NCBI RefSeq assembly: GCF_033568475.1
Contig: NC_133123.1
Span: 152,783,753 to 152,847,752 of the forward strand
DNA length: 64,000 nt
DNA from: Henckelia pumila
Lineage: Eukaryota > Streptophyta > Magnoliopsida > Lamiales > Gesneriaceae
Direction of reading: 5' to 3'
The stretch's first letter is position 1. Each line of letters begins with the position of its first letter. Below the pieces are notes generated by a model. The model was not told where the DNA came from, made no database searches, and saw nothing but the letters and a program-made list of their open reading frames with translations. Below, one piece after another: positions 1 through 19,423 of the stretch. Position numbers and translations under genes: made by a program.

Positions 1-40
1 TTCGACACTAATGAGTTTGAGATTCAAATTGATAATTCAG

Positions 41-5984
<5,944 letters not shown>

Positions 5985-7983
5985 TGCAGTACAAATCTTC
6001 CATTACATTTAGTTATACTTCAAAATATGGTGATTGAATATTTGTTAGATTCCCTACACACCAGGAACATCCATTCCTTTTTTTTAGCACGTGAGAGGTT
6101 TGTTACGATTGAGTCTTGAATTCGAGTTTTTGTCCCAAACTTGGGACTTTGGCGACATATAGGCTATAAGCTACGGCGATCATTCATTGGTTTTGGATGG
6201 TATATGTTTTGTAGTTTGATTTATACTCTAATTTTTTTAAGTTATAGAAAGACATTGGATTACTAAATTTTATGCAATTTCACTCATATAAAAAGTTTAA
6301 TTCATTACATTCCTACACATCAATCACTACGTATTTGAGTGGATGGAAAAGAAAAATAAATGAAAATAAAGATGTGAGTAGAAGAAGAAAAAGAAGGTTG
6401 TTTTCTGCCTTTCGGCTAAAAATAATTCGAAAAGAAATGAAAGCCTCTAAAGTCTAAATAATGCATAGGTTTCACCCCTCTGATTTGGTGTTTCTTTTTA
6501 TCACTTTTTTTTTAACATTTTATTTTATATATATGTGCCTACGCTACAAAGTACTAACCTAGAAAAATGGAAACCTCTATTAAGGCTTCTTTAATATTAT
6601 AGCATGCAATCAAATTGTTTAATCTTTTGATTTGTTTGGTGAATTTTTTGACAATTATTTTACACTTTTTCTCAATATTTTGTTTTACTATCAAAAGTTA
6701 TTTATACGAATCAACATTATTCGTTTTTGGCAAATCTTGACATTGTTGGCATATGAACGTGAGAAAATACCATTTGGTTCGTGAGATTGAAATTGAATGA
6801 TGAAAGATGTATGATATAGAGTTGATAAATCAATGTATACGAATTACGTAATTATTTATGACTCTAATTTAATTTTTTTAACAAATTGAGTTAAACGTTA
6901 GATGAAATAAAAATGTATAATCAACTAAAACGAGAATATTTGTCATCTCTCAACTGATACACAGTCATATGGTCATCTTTTGGTTGTATTCGACAACTAA
7001 GTGTTTACCATCTCAATTGGCATACATCATATTATTCAGAAAGATTTAGAAAAATATATCTTGACCGTATTAATTAGAGATTATCCGCATTAAATTTATA
7101 TCAAAGAGGCTTAATCCTATATTTTAGCTAGAAGTACATTTAGATGGAATTTTACCAAATATAACCTGAACAGCTTCGAATCAAGATGGAATGAACAATT
7201 TTGAAAAAAGAGAGAATTTGGTGTCATCAATATCGATAAGATCATAAGATGGATGAAGCTTTGCATGTTAATATAATTGGGTGTCAGCTTATTAAAAGAA
7301 GAACCCCTTCAGGCTTTTTAACAGTATTAAAATTAACAAGGAATTTTGCGCATGCAATTAAATTAAAGTCGTAATTTACAAAATAAAAGTGGATCTTTTA
7401 TTTTATCAAAATTAAAAGCAATCCATTATATTATATTGTATTAATATTTAAAAAAACTAGCTTTTGTTTTGGTTTATTATACTTTGGTGCCAATTTGCAC
7501 TAGAATCTTGCTGGTACCAAGGGCGAAAGAAAAGTCTTTGAACTAACCCACGAATATTTTATTTGATCTTTCGTTTTTCTTTTAGTTTGGTGATTGAGTT
7601 TTTTATAATTAGATTTCGAATTTCAAATATCGTCTTAAAATTTTTTAAAAAAAAAATTTTGATGTCAGATGAACTATAAGTCATAATTATTTAATCTTTC
7701 GTGTGTTGAGGAGTTTAAGTAACATGGAAAAAATAATATTTAGACTATTGAAAGGTTTAAATTCGTTAATACTTATGACTTATGAGTATATTATATCGTT
7801 CACTAGACTAAAATTTGATTATAAATAAAATAATTAAATACGTATTTCGATCCCTACGAGTCGATGAATCAGCATAATCATATTGTGATAAAAATAGATA
7901 TATAATATGAAAAGAATGAATAAATAATTAAATACCATCATTATAAACCTTTAATTTAACAATCATTGTGCCGAGATTCGTTC

Positions 7984-8102
<119 letters not shown>

Positions 8103-9340
8103 ATTTATTTTATTATTCTTTCATCGTTATAGCTTGTGTGTGCAAGTTTTAGCTCTACACACTAAAAATAATAAATATATATTTTCGTTTTACATATTAA
8201 AATACTTTTCAGGTTTTCCAATATTATTGATAAATTCTCAAAAAAAAAATATCATTGATAAGATCTGTTTAAAAAAAATGCAAGTTTTTGAAAAAATTCT
8301 GACTTTATTCAAGCAATCAGATTCTAAAAAATGAAATAAAATATCCTTGAAATTAAATAACTTCATGATCACCAAAATTATATCTGACAATTTTTGATAT
8401 TTTCTAGAGGTAAATTGCAAGAAACTCCTTGTGAAATATCAAAATAACTAATAAATATATGTGAAAATAAATACACGCTTAATTCATTATGTTTTGAAAA
8501 AGAAATTCGAATACCTTCAACTTCATAATTTTAGAGTATATACTTTTAATACTTTACAATATGTAGTTCATATTTTATGTGTTTGAGTAGATGAAAATTG
8601 TCATTAAAACCACACAAAAAAGCTTTTTACTATTAAAATACATGTAATAATTTTTGCAACATGGCAATATAAAATGATCAAAGAAATACATTGAAATACC
8701 ACAACCCGACTAAAAAATAAAAACGGAAAAAATAATTTATTTTATATGTATGTGTATTGATCACTAGATTTTGAATTAGATGCAGAATTATGGTTAAAAA
8801 TTATTTTGTATACAACAAATTAAAGAGTTTTAGAATTTTATTAATTTTTTTTATACGGGTCTATAAGCATTTAAAAAAATATATATATAGCAGTTACGAG
8901 CTATTTATTTTTTACAAATGATTATTAGTTCTTTTAGGATTTCACAAAAGAGTATATAATTAATGCATTTTTTTCTAAGGAAAAAATCATTTTTCGCCAT
9001 GGCTTTAATCCTTTTATTGATAATAAAAAAATTTAAATACTTTTTTTTTCTTGTTCCTTAAATTTCGGACATAAGTGGAAGCTTAACTACATAAAAATAA
9101 TGACAACGTAAGAAAAATTCAAAGATTGGGATACGAAGTATCTTCAGCCAGTTCTCCAAAATGGGAACAAAGTGGGGAATCTCCGAGTCAAATTAATTAA
9201 TAAATATTTTCGTTGGATTTATTATTTTCTCAGTGCGTTTGGTTCAAACGCATTGGGAATCAATGTCTGCCCAAGTGCATCGTATCATTTTCTCAACCTT
9301 ATTTAACCAATTTTCATCAAATCATAATATCAAAGTTGAA

Positions 9341-9343
<3 letters not shown>

Positions 9344-9383
<40 letters not shown>
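9344..9383. repeat. TA dinucleotide microsatellite, 20 units
   Basis: Uninterrupted TA repeat of 40 bases in the kelch-AZG2 spacer. A shorter TA run lies nearby at about 9588-9609. Confidence 0.95.
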
Positions 9384-9384
<1 letters not shown>

Positions 9385-9490
9385 CTATTTTTTTAAGAAA
9401 CAAATCTATGATTTTTCGAATTATTTTTGTAAAATTCAACTTGTGTTGCAACATCGGACGTTCAGTGTTATACTTTATAAACAATATGTC

Positions 9491-9526
9491 GGGTGCTCGA
9501 TTGGGTGCTCGATTGGGTGCTCGATT
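9491..9526. repeat. 12-bp unit repeated three times
   Basis: The unit GGGTGCTCGATT occurs three times in perfect tandem (9491-9502, 9503-9514, 9515-9526) in otherwise AT-rich spacer DNA. No function is evident. Confidence 0.95.
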
Positions 9527-11034
9527 TATATTTCGATTTCAACCCTTCTCGGTACAAGCAATGATTTTATTCACATTCAACTTTGACATTATATATATAT
9601 ATATATATAACTTTTATTTTACATATTTTTTAAAATAAAATATTTCAATCTCTAATATTTTTTACAAAACACATATATCGCGACCATCATGATCGCTAAT
9701 ATTATATATTTGTATTGATGACGATGTATATTGCATGGACATGTATGAAATTATGAATTGTATTTATGGATTCTACGGCAGGAGAGTGTTGCATGTGTAG
9801 CAGTTGATAGTTGATCTTACACTCACGAGTGGAAAATATTTTCTTTTATCTTAAAAGATTATATCAAAATAATTATATAACAAATAATTTAAAACCATAG
9901 ATGTGATATATAATAAATCAAAATTCAATCAAGTAAATAAGATATTGTCGTAAATATATTTATTGACTGGTTTAATATTGACATAACTGTATCTCAATTA
10001 AGTAAGTTTTACTAAAGTAATAGGAAACAAATAAATATTTCTGTTGGAGAATTGGGGTAACTAAATTAAAGAATTTTGTCAAAAGTCAAAACGAATAAAA
10101 TTTGTTCCTAAAAAAATACCATATTTGAAAGAATATCCTGTCAAGACTATTTTGGAAAATAACATTAATCTTTTGACTTTGCAGGAGTTAGGTTTAGTGA
10201 GAAAATTAATAGAATGGTTTCCTACATTTTTTTAATTTTATTTTTTTAAAAAAAAACCTTTATGGATGCTTTGAAAGGAATTATACTATCATTTTCCCCA
10301 AAATTTAATCTGTGAATTATTTGAAATTAAAAAAAGTCCCAAAAAATCTTCCGTACGTGGATTTTATGCAGAACATATTGAACACATAGCATGATATTGT
10401 TTGGCTCATGGATAAAACAATCAATAAATTCAAATAAGATGATGGTGTATCATGTATGACACTATTATTGTTTAGAATTTGAGCGTATATTAACCAACAA
10501 TATTAAATGCTATTATTTGCCATCAATGAATTCAAAATGAACCTTAAACAATCCCACAAGTCATTATCACAAACATTTATTTGTGGGGTCAAAAATTAAT
10601 TGATCAAACTTCAAAGTATGTTGAATAATGTGACAGCGTAGGTGATTAAAAATCATGGTGGGAACCAAAGTCATTAGTGGCAACTTAAATGCAGCATTAT
10701 TGGAAATATAGAATGTTAAAGCAAACAAAAAAGTTTTAAAAAGTACACTCAATAACTAATATAAGAATGTGCACTTAATTATGCCTGCCAACTTTACTCT
10801 TACCCTAAATTCCTTAAAAGACATGATTGCTTTTTGTTTTGTAATGCCTGCATATTCAGCCAGTCAGTCCGCATGAAACCACATCATTACAATTTAATAA
10901 ACATGATTCTTTATTGCATCATATTTTACATATAATCTTTTTCGGCAAAATTAAATAAATAAATAAATAATCCAACCATAATAAATGCATGAAAGTCTCA
11001 TAATAAGAGAGGCCTGGCCATATTCCACAAACAC

Positions 11035-11041
11035 ATATATA
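11035..11041 (+). promoter_or_regulatory. Candidate TATA box of the AZG2-like gene
   Basis: A TATATA run lies about 70 bp upstream of the AZG2 start codon, which would give a short 5' leader of about 40 bases. Position and composition are the only support. Confidence 0.35.
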
Positions 11042-11109
11042 CCTACTCAACAAAACACTTGGAGCAAAACAAAAAGAAAGAGTGGCAAAACATAATATAT
11101 AGCACGTAA

Positions 11110-12705
11110 ATGGGGAGGAAATTGTGTGCAAATGTGCAACAAAGTTTGGATGAAGCCTTTTCAAAGAGCAAGGTTGGCAAGTTTTTCAAGTTGGAATCAA
11201 GAAAAACTTCTTTTACGAAGGAGTGGCGGGCTGCGACGACGACGTTTCTCACTATGGCGTACATCATCACCGTGAACGCCACCATCCTGGCTGATTCCGG
11301 TGGGATGTGCTCCATTTCCGATTGTACGGCGGAGTCCGGTGAAGCTGTGGGTCCGGATTGTGTGATGAAGCCTAATGTAGGCTACCAAAAATGTCTTTCA
11401 AAACTCAAGAGTGATCTTATTGTTGCCACTGCCTTGTCCTCCATGATAGGGTCATTTGCAATGGGCTTGTTTGCAAACCTCCCACTGGGCCTGGCTCCCG
11501 GGATGGGCCCAAATGCTTACCTGGCCTATAATTTAGTTGGATTCCATGGTTCCGGGTCCATGTCATACAAGACAGCCATGGCTGTGGTCTTGGTAGAAGG
11601 ATGTGCATTTCTTGCCATAGCTGTTTTCGGGCTTCGCTCCAAACTGGCTCGGCTGATCCCTAAGTCGGTGAGACTAGCCTGCGCGGCCGGTATTGGGCTG
11701 TTCATCGCATTTGTGGGCCTACAGGCCCACCAAGGATTGGGCCTCATCGGCCCAGATGCCGCGACTCTTGTGACCGTGGCTGCTTGCAAAGACTCGAACC
11801 CAACCACGGGAGAGTGCGTCGGAGGAAAGATGCAAAGCCCGACGTTCTGGCTCGGCTCGGTCGGCTTCCTCATCATATGTTATGGCCTAATGAAAAATGT
11901 CAAAGGTAGCATGATATATGGCATGCTTTTTGTTACACTAGTGTCATGGATAAGAGGAACTAGTGTGACCATTTTCCCTTACACACCACAAGGAGACTCA
12001 AACTATGACTACTTCAAGAAAGTGGTGGATTTCCACAAGATTGAGTCCACTTTAGGGGCCATTAGCTTCACAAACTTCAACACTAGTGAAGTTTGGATAG
12101 CCCTTGTGACATTGTTGTACGTTGATGTGCTGGCCACCACAGGCACATTGTACACAATGGCAGAGATAGGAGAGTTTGTGAAAGAGGAAGGCGAATTCGA
12201 GGGCGAATACTCGGCATACATGGTCGACGCGGGAACGACCATCGTGGGGTCCGTGCTAGGAGTTTCACCGATAGCCACGTATATCGAGTCAGTCTCGGGG
12301 ATCCGAGAGGGCGGTAGGACCGGTCTGACTGCGGTGATCATCGGAATATACTTTGGAGTATCTATATTTTTCACACCTATGTTTGCTAATGTGCCACCAT
12401 GGGCAATAGGTCCATCTCTAGTGATTGTAGGGGTGCTAATGATGAAAGTGGTGAAAGATATTGATTGGGGAGATATTAAAGAAGCTGTGCCAGCATTTGT
12501 TACTATGCTAATAATGCCTTTAACATATTCCATTTCGAATGGGATTGTGGGAGGGATTGGGATCTATGTTGCACTTGGGATTTATGACTATTTTGTGGGG
12601 TGGATCAAGTGGATGATTGAGATGAGAAAAATGGTGGTGGAGGAGCAAAATCAAGTGTCCGCGGCCGCCGCCGCGGGGACGGAACATAATCTTGAAATCA
12701 TATGA
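11110..12705 (+). CDS. AZG2: AZG2-like adenine/guanine (purine, cytokinin) permease
   Basis: A single intronless reading frame of 531 residues ends in TGA. It belongs to the AzgA-like branch of the NCS2 (nucleobase-ascorbate transporter) superfamily, membrane proteins predicted to move purines with protons. Arabidopsis AZG1 and AZG2 transport adenine and guanine, and cytokinin transport is reported. Visible marks are an N-terminal cytosolic stretch with [13 protein letters not shown] at residues 45-57, the conserved loop APGMGPNAY at 129-137, [10 protein letters not shown] at 343-352 and [10 protein letters not shown] near 397-406, separated by many hydrophobic segments (about 12-14 spans). 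Length and the C-terminus (NQVS then EII) fit AZG2 (about 530 residues) better than the longer AZG1. A run of alanines near 520 is a small oddity. The first ATG gives the expected N-terminus. Neighbour upstream is the kelch gene, as in Arabidopsis. Confidence 0.95.
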   Translation: MGRKLCANVQQSLDEAFSKSKVGKFFKLESRKTSFTKEWRAATTTFLTMAYIITVNATILADSGGMCSISDCTAESGEAVGPDCVMKPNVGYQKCLSKLKSDLIVATALSSMIGSFAMGLFANLPLGLAPGMGPNAYLAYNLVGFHGSGSMSYKTAMAVVLVEGCAFLAIAVFGLRSKLARLIPKSVRLACAAGIGLFIAFVGLQAHQGLGLIGPDAATLVTVAACKDSNPTTGECVGGKMQSPTFWLGSVGFLIICYGLMKNVKGSMIYGMLFVTLVSWIRGTSVTIFPYTPQGDSNYDYFKKVVDFHKIESTLGAISFTNFNTSEVWIALVTLLYVDVLATTGTLYTMAEIGEFVKEEGEFEGEYSAYMVDAGTTIVGSVLGVSPIATYIESVSGIREGGRTGLTAVIIGIYFGVSIFFTPMFANVPPWAIGPSLVIVGVLMMKVVKDIDWGDIKEAVPAFVTMLIMPLTYSISNGIVGGIGIYVALGIYDYFVGWIKWMIEMRKMVVEEQNQVSAAAAAGTEHNLEII

Positions 12706-13638
12706 GAAATTTTAGCATAGGATTTGTGATTGTGGATGGTACTTTTGTTGTTGTTGTTTGAGCTTTGTGAAGCGACGCACAAGTCACCTTGAGAGAGGTT
12801 TGTTATTGGAGAGGATCGCTCAAGGGAACTTGTGCATTTCTTTGATTTCTAAATTCTAGATGATGAATTTTGATTCTAAATTTAGATTTGTGGTTTGGGT
12901 TTGTTCAAATTATTATACTAATATGGTTAAAAAATTACTTGTGTTGATCGAATTTGGGAGAACAAATTGAATGTATCGAAAGTTTTACAACGAAATAGGA
13001 ACTAAATAATCATTAATCCCCGACATACGATGTATACATGAAGATTAAATTTTAACACAAAATATATTTTTATACGTCATAAGTTTATGTGTAAGATATG
13101 ATGATATTAGAGTGACTTTTTTATTACAGATAATGTATAATTATAAATTTTATAATATTTTATTTTTTTTATAACAAAAAAATGATACCATGGGGAAGGC
13201 CGGAAGGAACATTACGAGAAAAAAAATTTGCACAGCCAATAATATACAAGCTTTCCAATGCATCATTTTTGGAACCTTCATAAAAGCCAAGTTCTATTAC
13301 TGCTTCCAATAGCTACAATTTCAAAGTTTGATTGAGTCTTGCATAACCACTCACCCACCTTAACATGGACAAAACTCGGGTGTATTCATCCTACGGATAT
13401 GCACAACTACGCACTTCACAAGTCCCGTACAGATTACTTCGCAATACAATTTCTTCCCATAGCCACCCTGCAGTCAATACTATAGAACATAGCCGGTTTG
13501 AGATATGGAACGTCCGGCCATTCATGATCACAACCCGGAACAAATTTACCAATGTCTAGGGGAAACAGATACCATACAAGGCTACAAAAGACAAAATTTT
13601 GTTCAGAAGATCTGGCTGATCCGGGCAAAAAGCTTAAA
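12706..13638. other. Convergent spacer between AZG2 and the B3 gene
   Basis: Contains the 3' UTRs of two converging genes. The first 200 bases downstream of the AZG2 stop are less AT-rich and probably transcribed, and the last few hundred bases before 13639 likely hold the B3 gene 3' UTR. No separate gene or mobile element was recognised. Confidence 0.5.
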
Positions 13639-16600
13639 TCACCACTTAGATGATCGGCCAGCTTTGCGGATGATATCAACTTTAAGAACACATGATGGCA
13701 TTATTTTCTCGACTTGAAACCTGCATGCATCTCCAGTCCTGATGCTGTTTCCTTCGCAAAATGTTCCCCATCCATCAGTAAACACTCTAACACGCGGTTT
13801 ATCAGGATACAGCACAGGCCAGAGCCTTGTAGTAGAATCTTTAAGATAGACAAATTTCCCCAGTCTCTTATCCCTTATTCCATGAAATGAAGGCGCGCAC
13901 AATGGCAGCTCCTATGAAAGAACAAAGAAGAGTTAAGGACTTATCCAAAGAGAAGGAAAATCTGATAATAGTCCAGAATAAACAACCTTAGACATATTCA
14001 AACTATGGTCTAGAAAACTAGCTAGGTCTGGCTTTTATACGAGTTTCCTAAAAATTCCATCCTAAGAGCAACGAGCAACTGCTGTTGCACCAAAAGTTAT
14101 CGCAAGTAGCTCAGTTACTCCTAAAATATAGTGAGATCATACGATTATATTTAAATTGACGTTTAACATGGACAACCACATCGTATAATTAGAGGCAAAC
14201 ATTGCTCTCCAGGTCTACTAAGGCTTCTTAGAGAATTGAAGGACACGAAAATTGGGGGTTTGCGTTTATCCAACTACCTACGTTTTCCACATTTGAATAA
14301 CTGATGAATGACTCAATATTAGACCACCTATGATACTGCACTTTATCACATTATCTTTTAAACATAGAGGGCTATTAAAAGAATTTTTTTGACAGAAAAT
14401 TTTGCCACTACCTGTTGAAGAAAGACAGATTTCCTGCGTCGGTGCCACTGCCTCCATATATATAGAGAATGGTGAAAAAAAAAGAAGTATGTTTCATAGT
14501 AAAAATCGTACCAGGAAAGCCAGGCTTTTCACCTCTGCTGAAAAGGGACTGGAAGCTCCTGCTGGGTCTAAATCGTTATCCATGTCGGGTTCAGTTTTTA
14601 TTATGGAAGACGAAATTTGACCGCATTTCATTCCCAAAGTTGATATTTTTTTTCCATCTTCTGATAAGTTTTGTATGAAATTAATAAGCTCCAAGTATGA
14701 GTGTGAAAAGCATAAAATGGTAAAAGATTACAAACTAAACAGTACCGTCAGATATTCGAAAAAATCCATAGCCGTCCTCTCCCAATTTCACAGCCTCTTT
14801 CTTAACAGCAGTAGCTGACTTACCTGTTTAGTTTGAAATGCAACCAATACAAAGATCATATATCATCAACTTCTAAATTAGACGAATCCAATATCTTGAA
14901 AACGTATGATAGGGGCATATCAGAGAAACACAAACCAAATGGATCCTTGTGCATTGAACTGGTGACGGAAGCATCACAATGCTTGGAGTTTATGGAATGA
15001 TTGCTGTCAGCCAACAGGCTACTGCATATATAAGGAGATTTCATATCTGATGCAAGACACGGTTATTTCTCGATGTATCAAATAATTGGTTAACAAATAA
15101 AGTGAGAAGTTACAGTGAACTACCTCTAGCAACAACAGGAGGGTAAACACTTGTCTCACGAGCCAGGAATTTGGAAATTTCATCGAACATGTCTTTGCCG
15201 TAATCGCTATTGCTAGAAGGTTTAGCAAGGAATGCCTCACCAAAAATACCACGTGACTGGTAGTTATTTGTCCCACAAGTTCGGAATTGGATAGAATCTT
15301 GTATGCCTTTCATGGAGTCACTATTACCAGGAGGTTTGGTTTGGAGTGCATCACTGGAAAATCCATGCAAACGGTTATTCTCCGTCTCACCAGCCTGGAA
15401 TTTGGAAACATCCTCTGGCGTATCTTTGTTGGAATTACTATTTTCGGAAAGTTTGGTTTGGAAAGCATCAGTTGCAATGCCACACAAATGGCTGTTTTTA
15501 TGATCCGTTAGTTGCTTTAACATTTGGGTGTCATTCCTCATAACTTCACTCTGCTCTCTAAATTGGGTCTCAACAGCAGCAACAATTCTGTCTAAAGATG
15601 TATCAGAGTTCTCAACAACAGACGAGTTTTTCCCCATCTCAAAGTTTGATAAGTCAAACAAAAACTCTCTGTCTTCTACTTCATATTTTCCAGAATCTCT
15701 ACTAAGCATACAAGATGGATCCTCCATGTTTTTAGATGTTGGATTAAATCGCATATTCCTAATTTGATGTGATTCATCTTGAAAGACTGTTTCTTGGCGA
15801 CTCCTAAATCTTTTCTTCGGAAGTTTCCTTCCCCTGTTGAAGTCCATTATCTCACATGCACTTAGTCCATATATTTGAACAACAAAGTGTCCGTGCTTTG
15901 TGTAGTTAAACACCAATACTTCACCATGTTCCAGTTGATGGTCTTCAACAAATTTGTGCCACCCCTCCTGGAAGGCCAGAGCGCCATCCACAAGCGAAAA
16001 CTCTACAGTCCATTTCTGCCCATTTGAATCCTCAATCCAAGCCTTTTGACCAAGCAAGCATCTCACATCTCGAGCAAATTTTGGTGGCAAATACTGAAAT
16101 GCACAAGTAAAACTCCCATCAAGTCAGAGATAAAATGAAATTTTTGACAATTTACCTATTTAATCCCATTCAAGTCATAATTGCATAGGCCAATCATATA
16201 AAACACATTCTAGGTGGGCACTATCCTCCAAAATTTTACGTCATAAATTCAAGTTTGTAATGTTTTTAAACTAACCCGGACTAAGCAAACTATGAGCAGA
16301 CAATTTCAGATCTCCTATGGCAAATATACCAAAATAAAAACTATAGATACACTTCATCACGCATTAGGAAGAAAGTGATATATTAAAAGAAGAACCAACA
16401 TTCATCAACAAGAATTTCAAATTCAACCTTTTGAATTTATGATAGGCAGTAAAACAATGCAGATATACCAATAGGTAAATAAATATCTTGAAGTACCAGA
16501 ACATCAGACCAGTTCCTTCCAAGCATAATTTTGAAAAACCGACTGACAGTGGATGATGGGCCTCCCTGCTCTAGATAATGAATTGTTATGCAATTTTTGG

Positions 16601-16649
16601 TGCACTCATCACATGCTACTACGCCCCCACGAAACTTCCCACCAGCCAT
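13639..16649 (-). CDS. REM-type transcription factor with two B3 DNA-binding domains
   Basis: Seven exons on the minus strand: 16649-16497, 16093-15124, 15046-14936, 14823-14746, 14660-14512, 14447-14412 and 13911-13639, predicting 589 residues. The exon 1 donor after SDVL was chosen because it joins in phase to YLPPKFARD, the B3 core. Domain 1 covers about residues 38-127 (FFKIML to VVQIYG). The second B3 domain is C-terminal (ELPLCAPSF to VLKVDIIRK). Between them are a basic stretch around 139-152 (GRKLPKKRFRSR), a plausible nuclear signal, and three tandem units of about 40 residues at 253-368. B3 domains of this plant-specific family bind DNA; REM proteins act in reproductive or vernalisation programmes in other plants, and no target can be inferred here. 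The 36-nt exon 6 is the least certain junction. A 5' UTR intron upstream of 16660 is likely. Confidence 0.85.
15143..15490 (-). repeat. Three ~40-residue tandem repeats in the B3 protein linker
   Basis: In exon 2 of the B3 gene, three successive units share the pattern G-[IF]-x3-A-[FL]-x-[TA]-K-x2-[EGS]-N-S, then an acidic segment and a [QR]-x-[CR]-[GE]-T-like end. They occupy about residues 253-291, 292-331 and 332-368. They arose by internal duplication within the coding exon. No known domain matches from memory. Confidence 0.75.
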
Positions 16650-17893
16650 CTTGTTTTTGCCTCAATTTCGCATATTACCTGAAAAACATAATTTACTTAG
16701 CCTCAATATAACATATATCAATCTCATTTGCAGGAAAGATTTGATTTTTAAGCAAAAAAATGCCGTACAAATCTAAAAAGCACAACCAATACATCCAAAC
16801 TGAAGAATGCATGAGATTCGACCACGGATATCAAACAACATCAAGGCCTTAGACTCTGAATCACCAAGAACGGTCGTAATAAGCCCTGTTGGCCTCGTTT
16901 AAACACACAGAGATTACTCTACAGTCAAATGAAAAACGGAACAAAGCTTTTTCACAGAAAACCCACATCAAATATCGCAAGAAAACATCAGAAAATTGCA
17001 GAAAAGCAAGCATGCACGAAAATAGGCATGGAGACCACGACCTAAACCGAGCTACACAGAACTCCCCTTGGAAAAAAAAAAGATCGTTGTGGAGAAGAAG
17101 AACAGGTGATTCTTTGAAATATCGTAAATGAGGCTGAGAAATCGAAAGATTGTTCGAAAATAGGTGAAAATGAAAGCGAAAGAGAAAACCTTTCAGTTCA
17201 CCCTGTGCTGTAGCAGATCCCTGGTGACAATCTGACCTGTCCAACCAAACGTTTCCCTCCCAATCATCAAGATTATTTTACATGTTTATTTCTCGTTACA
17301 TCCCTGTATCTTATTTTATTTAAAATTTACCTCAATTATTTTGTAGGAGTAAATATTATAAGGTCAAATATCAAGATTGTCAAATACGATAATCAATTGT
17401 GTACACTATTTTCTTGTGAAATCACAAGATCACTAAAAATTATTTATAACCATTAATTTCTCACATTCTCAAATTTTATCCAATCATCAACATTATTTTA
17501 CATGGTTACTTCTCATTACATCTCTGTATCTTATTTTATTTGAAATTTACCTCAATTATTTTGTAGGAGTAAATATTATAAGGTCAAATATCGAGATTGT
17601 CAAATACGATAATCAATCGTGTACATTATTTTCTTGTGAAATCACAAGATCACTAAACAATATTTATAACCATTAATTTCTCACATTCTCAAATTTTGAA
17701 TAAACATACCCATTAGAACACGTACGGACAAAGATTTTGTCTTTAAAATTTGAAAATATGAAAATGTGTAAACTCGAGATTTGAAAACATAAAAAATTAA
17801 TAGATTATTTTTTCATACGGAGTTTTTACAAAGATAACGTATGCAATTAACTCGTATCAAATTCATAAAATGTAGAGAGGACGAAACAAAATA
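16650..17893. other. 5' region of the B3 gene and spacer
   Basis: On the minus strand, 16660-17250 likely carries the B3 gene 5' UTR, including a UTR intron (a GAAAG/GTTTTC donor-like site near 17190 and an acceptor near 16680). An open frame at 17244-16861 has no domain and is treated as leader. From 17261 the sequence is a tandem duplication, listed separately. Confidence 0.4.
17261..17697. repeat. 220-bp tandem duplication
   Basis: The block beginning CAATCATCAA at 17261 is repeated at 17481 with few substitutions, to about 17697. The two copies are in direct orientation and contiguous. No coding capacity is visible, and it lies upstream of the B3 gene. Confidence 0.95.
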
Positions 17894-18109
17894 GAGTAAA
17901 ATTTATTTTGATACACGAATTATTGATAAAATGTCAAATTGATACATGAACTATTGAAAATGGCTTAATTGATACATGATCCAACTAAAAAGTCGATTTT
18001 ATCCTTGTGAAAAATTCTTTTAAGTCCAATTACTATTATTGAAAATTTATTAAGTACATAATTTTGTTTTCAAAGTTATTTATTGACCTTCTAAAAAAAA
18101 TTATTTATT

Positions 18110-18262
18110 GATTAATTTTAAAGATATCATGTTTATTTAAATTATATCAAGATAAATATTATTGTCAACTCAAATTATATAAGAATGATTAATTTTAAAG
18201 ATATCATGTTTATTTAAATTATATCAAGATAAATATTATTGTCAACTCAAATTATATAAGAA
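18110..18262. repeat. 77-bp tandem duplication inside the Mutator-like element
   Basis: The segment starting GATTAATTTTAAAGATATC at 18110 recurs at 18187 almost identically and runs to about 18262. The near identity suggests a recent duplication. Confidence 0.95.
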
Positions 18263-18763
18263 CAAATATTGTAATCGAAACTTGTTGATCTTGTTTTTAA
18301 AACTGTTGTACCAAACATAATTACCATTTTCGTATTTCAAAATCTGGTATAATTTTTATATTGAGAGTTCAAAAAAATGTTTAACAATAAAGATTTAGAT
18401 CATGAAAAGTAAATTTCATAGTAAAAAATTTAACTCATTATCACAATTTACGTGATTCTGATGACCTAAAATATCTTCATTTAAGAATTTGTAAATTTAT
18501 ATTTTTTTTACACATGCTTGAATTTAAATATAAATAAATAAAAAAATATTTATGTTATTATATTTTTATCGGTATTAAATATATTTCGTGTATGTGATTT
18601 ATTTATTGCGTGTTGTTTTATTAATATATAATTTATATATCAATTTTTTCAAAAAATTGGACAATTATTTTATACAAATAGAAAAATATCATTTTATTAT
18701 ATATTTATTAATATTTTTAAAATATATTATATTTGAATAAATAATTATTAATGAGTAAAAATA

Positions 18764-19149
18764 AGGGGTGTTCACGGATCGGTTAACCGTCCGAAACGAG
18801 TCGAAACTGAAAATTCGATTTGAACCAAAAATCGAACCATTAATTTGATTCGGTATTTTCTCTTGGTTAACCGAATCGAAAAAAACCGAATCGAAACGAA
18901 AATCTATTTTTTAAATCAATTTTTTGTATGAATAAAATAAATAATAATAAATATAAAAATAACAAAAATAATAAAAAAATTGAATTTCATTTAAAACATA
19001 AACCGAACCGATTTTTAACTGAATCGTTAAATTCAGTTAGATTTTTTATTCGAAATTCGAACAAACAAAAAATTCGGTTAAAGTTCGGATTTTCGGTTCG
19101 GATTTCAGACAATCGAATTTTCAGTTCGGTTCGAAAATATGCACACCTT
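18764..19149. mobile_element. hAT-like MITE (386 bp) nested in the Mutator-like element
   Basis: Short terminal inverted repeats (AGGGGTGTT at the left, GCACACCTT at the right) are flanked by the identical 8-bp sequence TAAAAATA (18756-18763 and 19150-19157), the hallmark of hAT insertion. The interior is rich in subterminal CGGTT/AACCG motifs in both orientations, a common feature of such MITEs. It has no coding capacity. Confidence 0.75.
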
Positions 19150-19423
19150 TAAAAATATAAATATATTATAAAAATAGTAAATACTTCTTATAATTTTTAA
19201 ATTTGTATAATTTTTTTTACAATTTTAATCAATAAAAATTTCTTTGAAAAATAAAATATGCTCTTAGTTGAATTTACTAAAAATAATTGGACTTACATGA
19301 AAATTTTCAAATGGATAAAATCGTTTTTTTAGTTGGATCGTGGACCAATTAATCTATTTTCAATAGTTTATGTACCAATTTGACATTTTATCAATAGTTT
19401 GTGTACCAAAATGTATTTTACTT

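Larger units (their letters stand above)
17894..19423. mobile_element. Mutator-like non-autonomous element (1.5 kb) with 10-bp target duplication
   Basis: Terminal inverted repeats of about 110 bp (17894-18005 and 19311-19423) are clearly complementary, sharing for example the segment ATTGATAAAATGTCAAATTG on the left and its near complement on the right. AAACAAAATA flanks the element on both sides (17884-17893 and 19424-19433), a length typical of Mutator-like transposition. The interior is AT-rich, lacks a transposase frame, and holds a 77-bp tandem duplication and a nested hAT-like MITE. Confidence 0.85.

Noticed and set aside
12009-12533. 174-codon minus-strand frame inside AZG2
   Set aside because: It mirrors the AZG2 coding frame and shows no independent similarity.
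16861-17244. 127-codon minus-strand frame upstream of the B3 gene
   Set aside because: It has no recognisable domain, runs through a likely UTR intron and is better explained as 5' leader.
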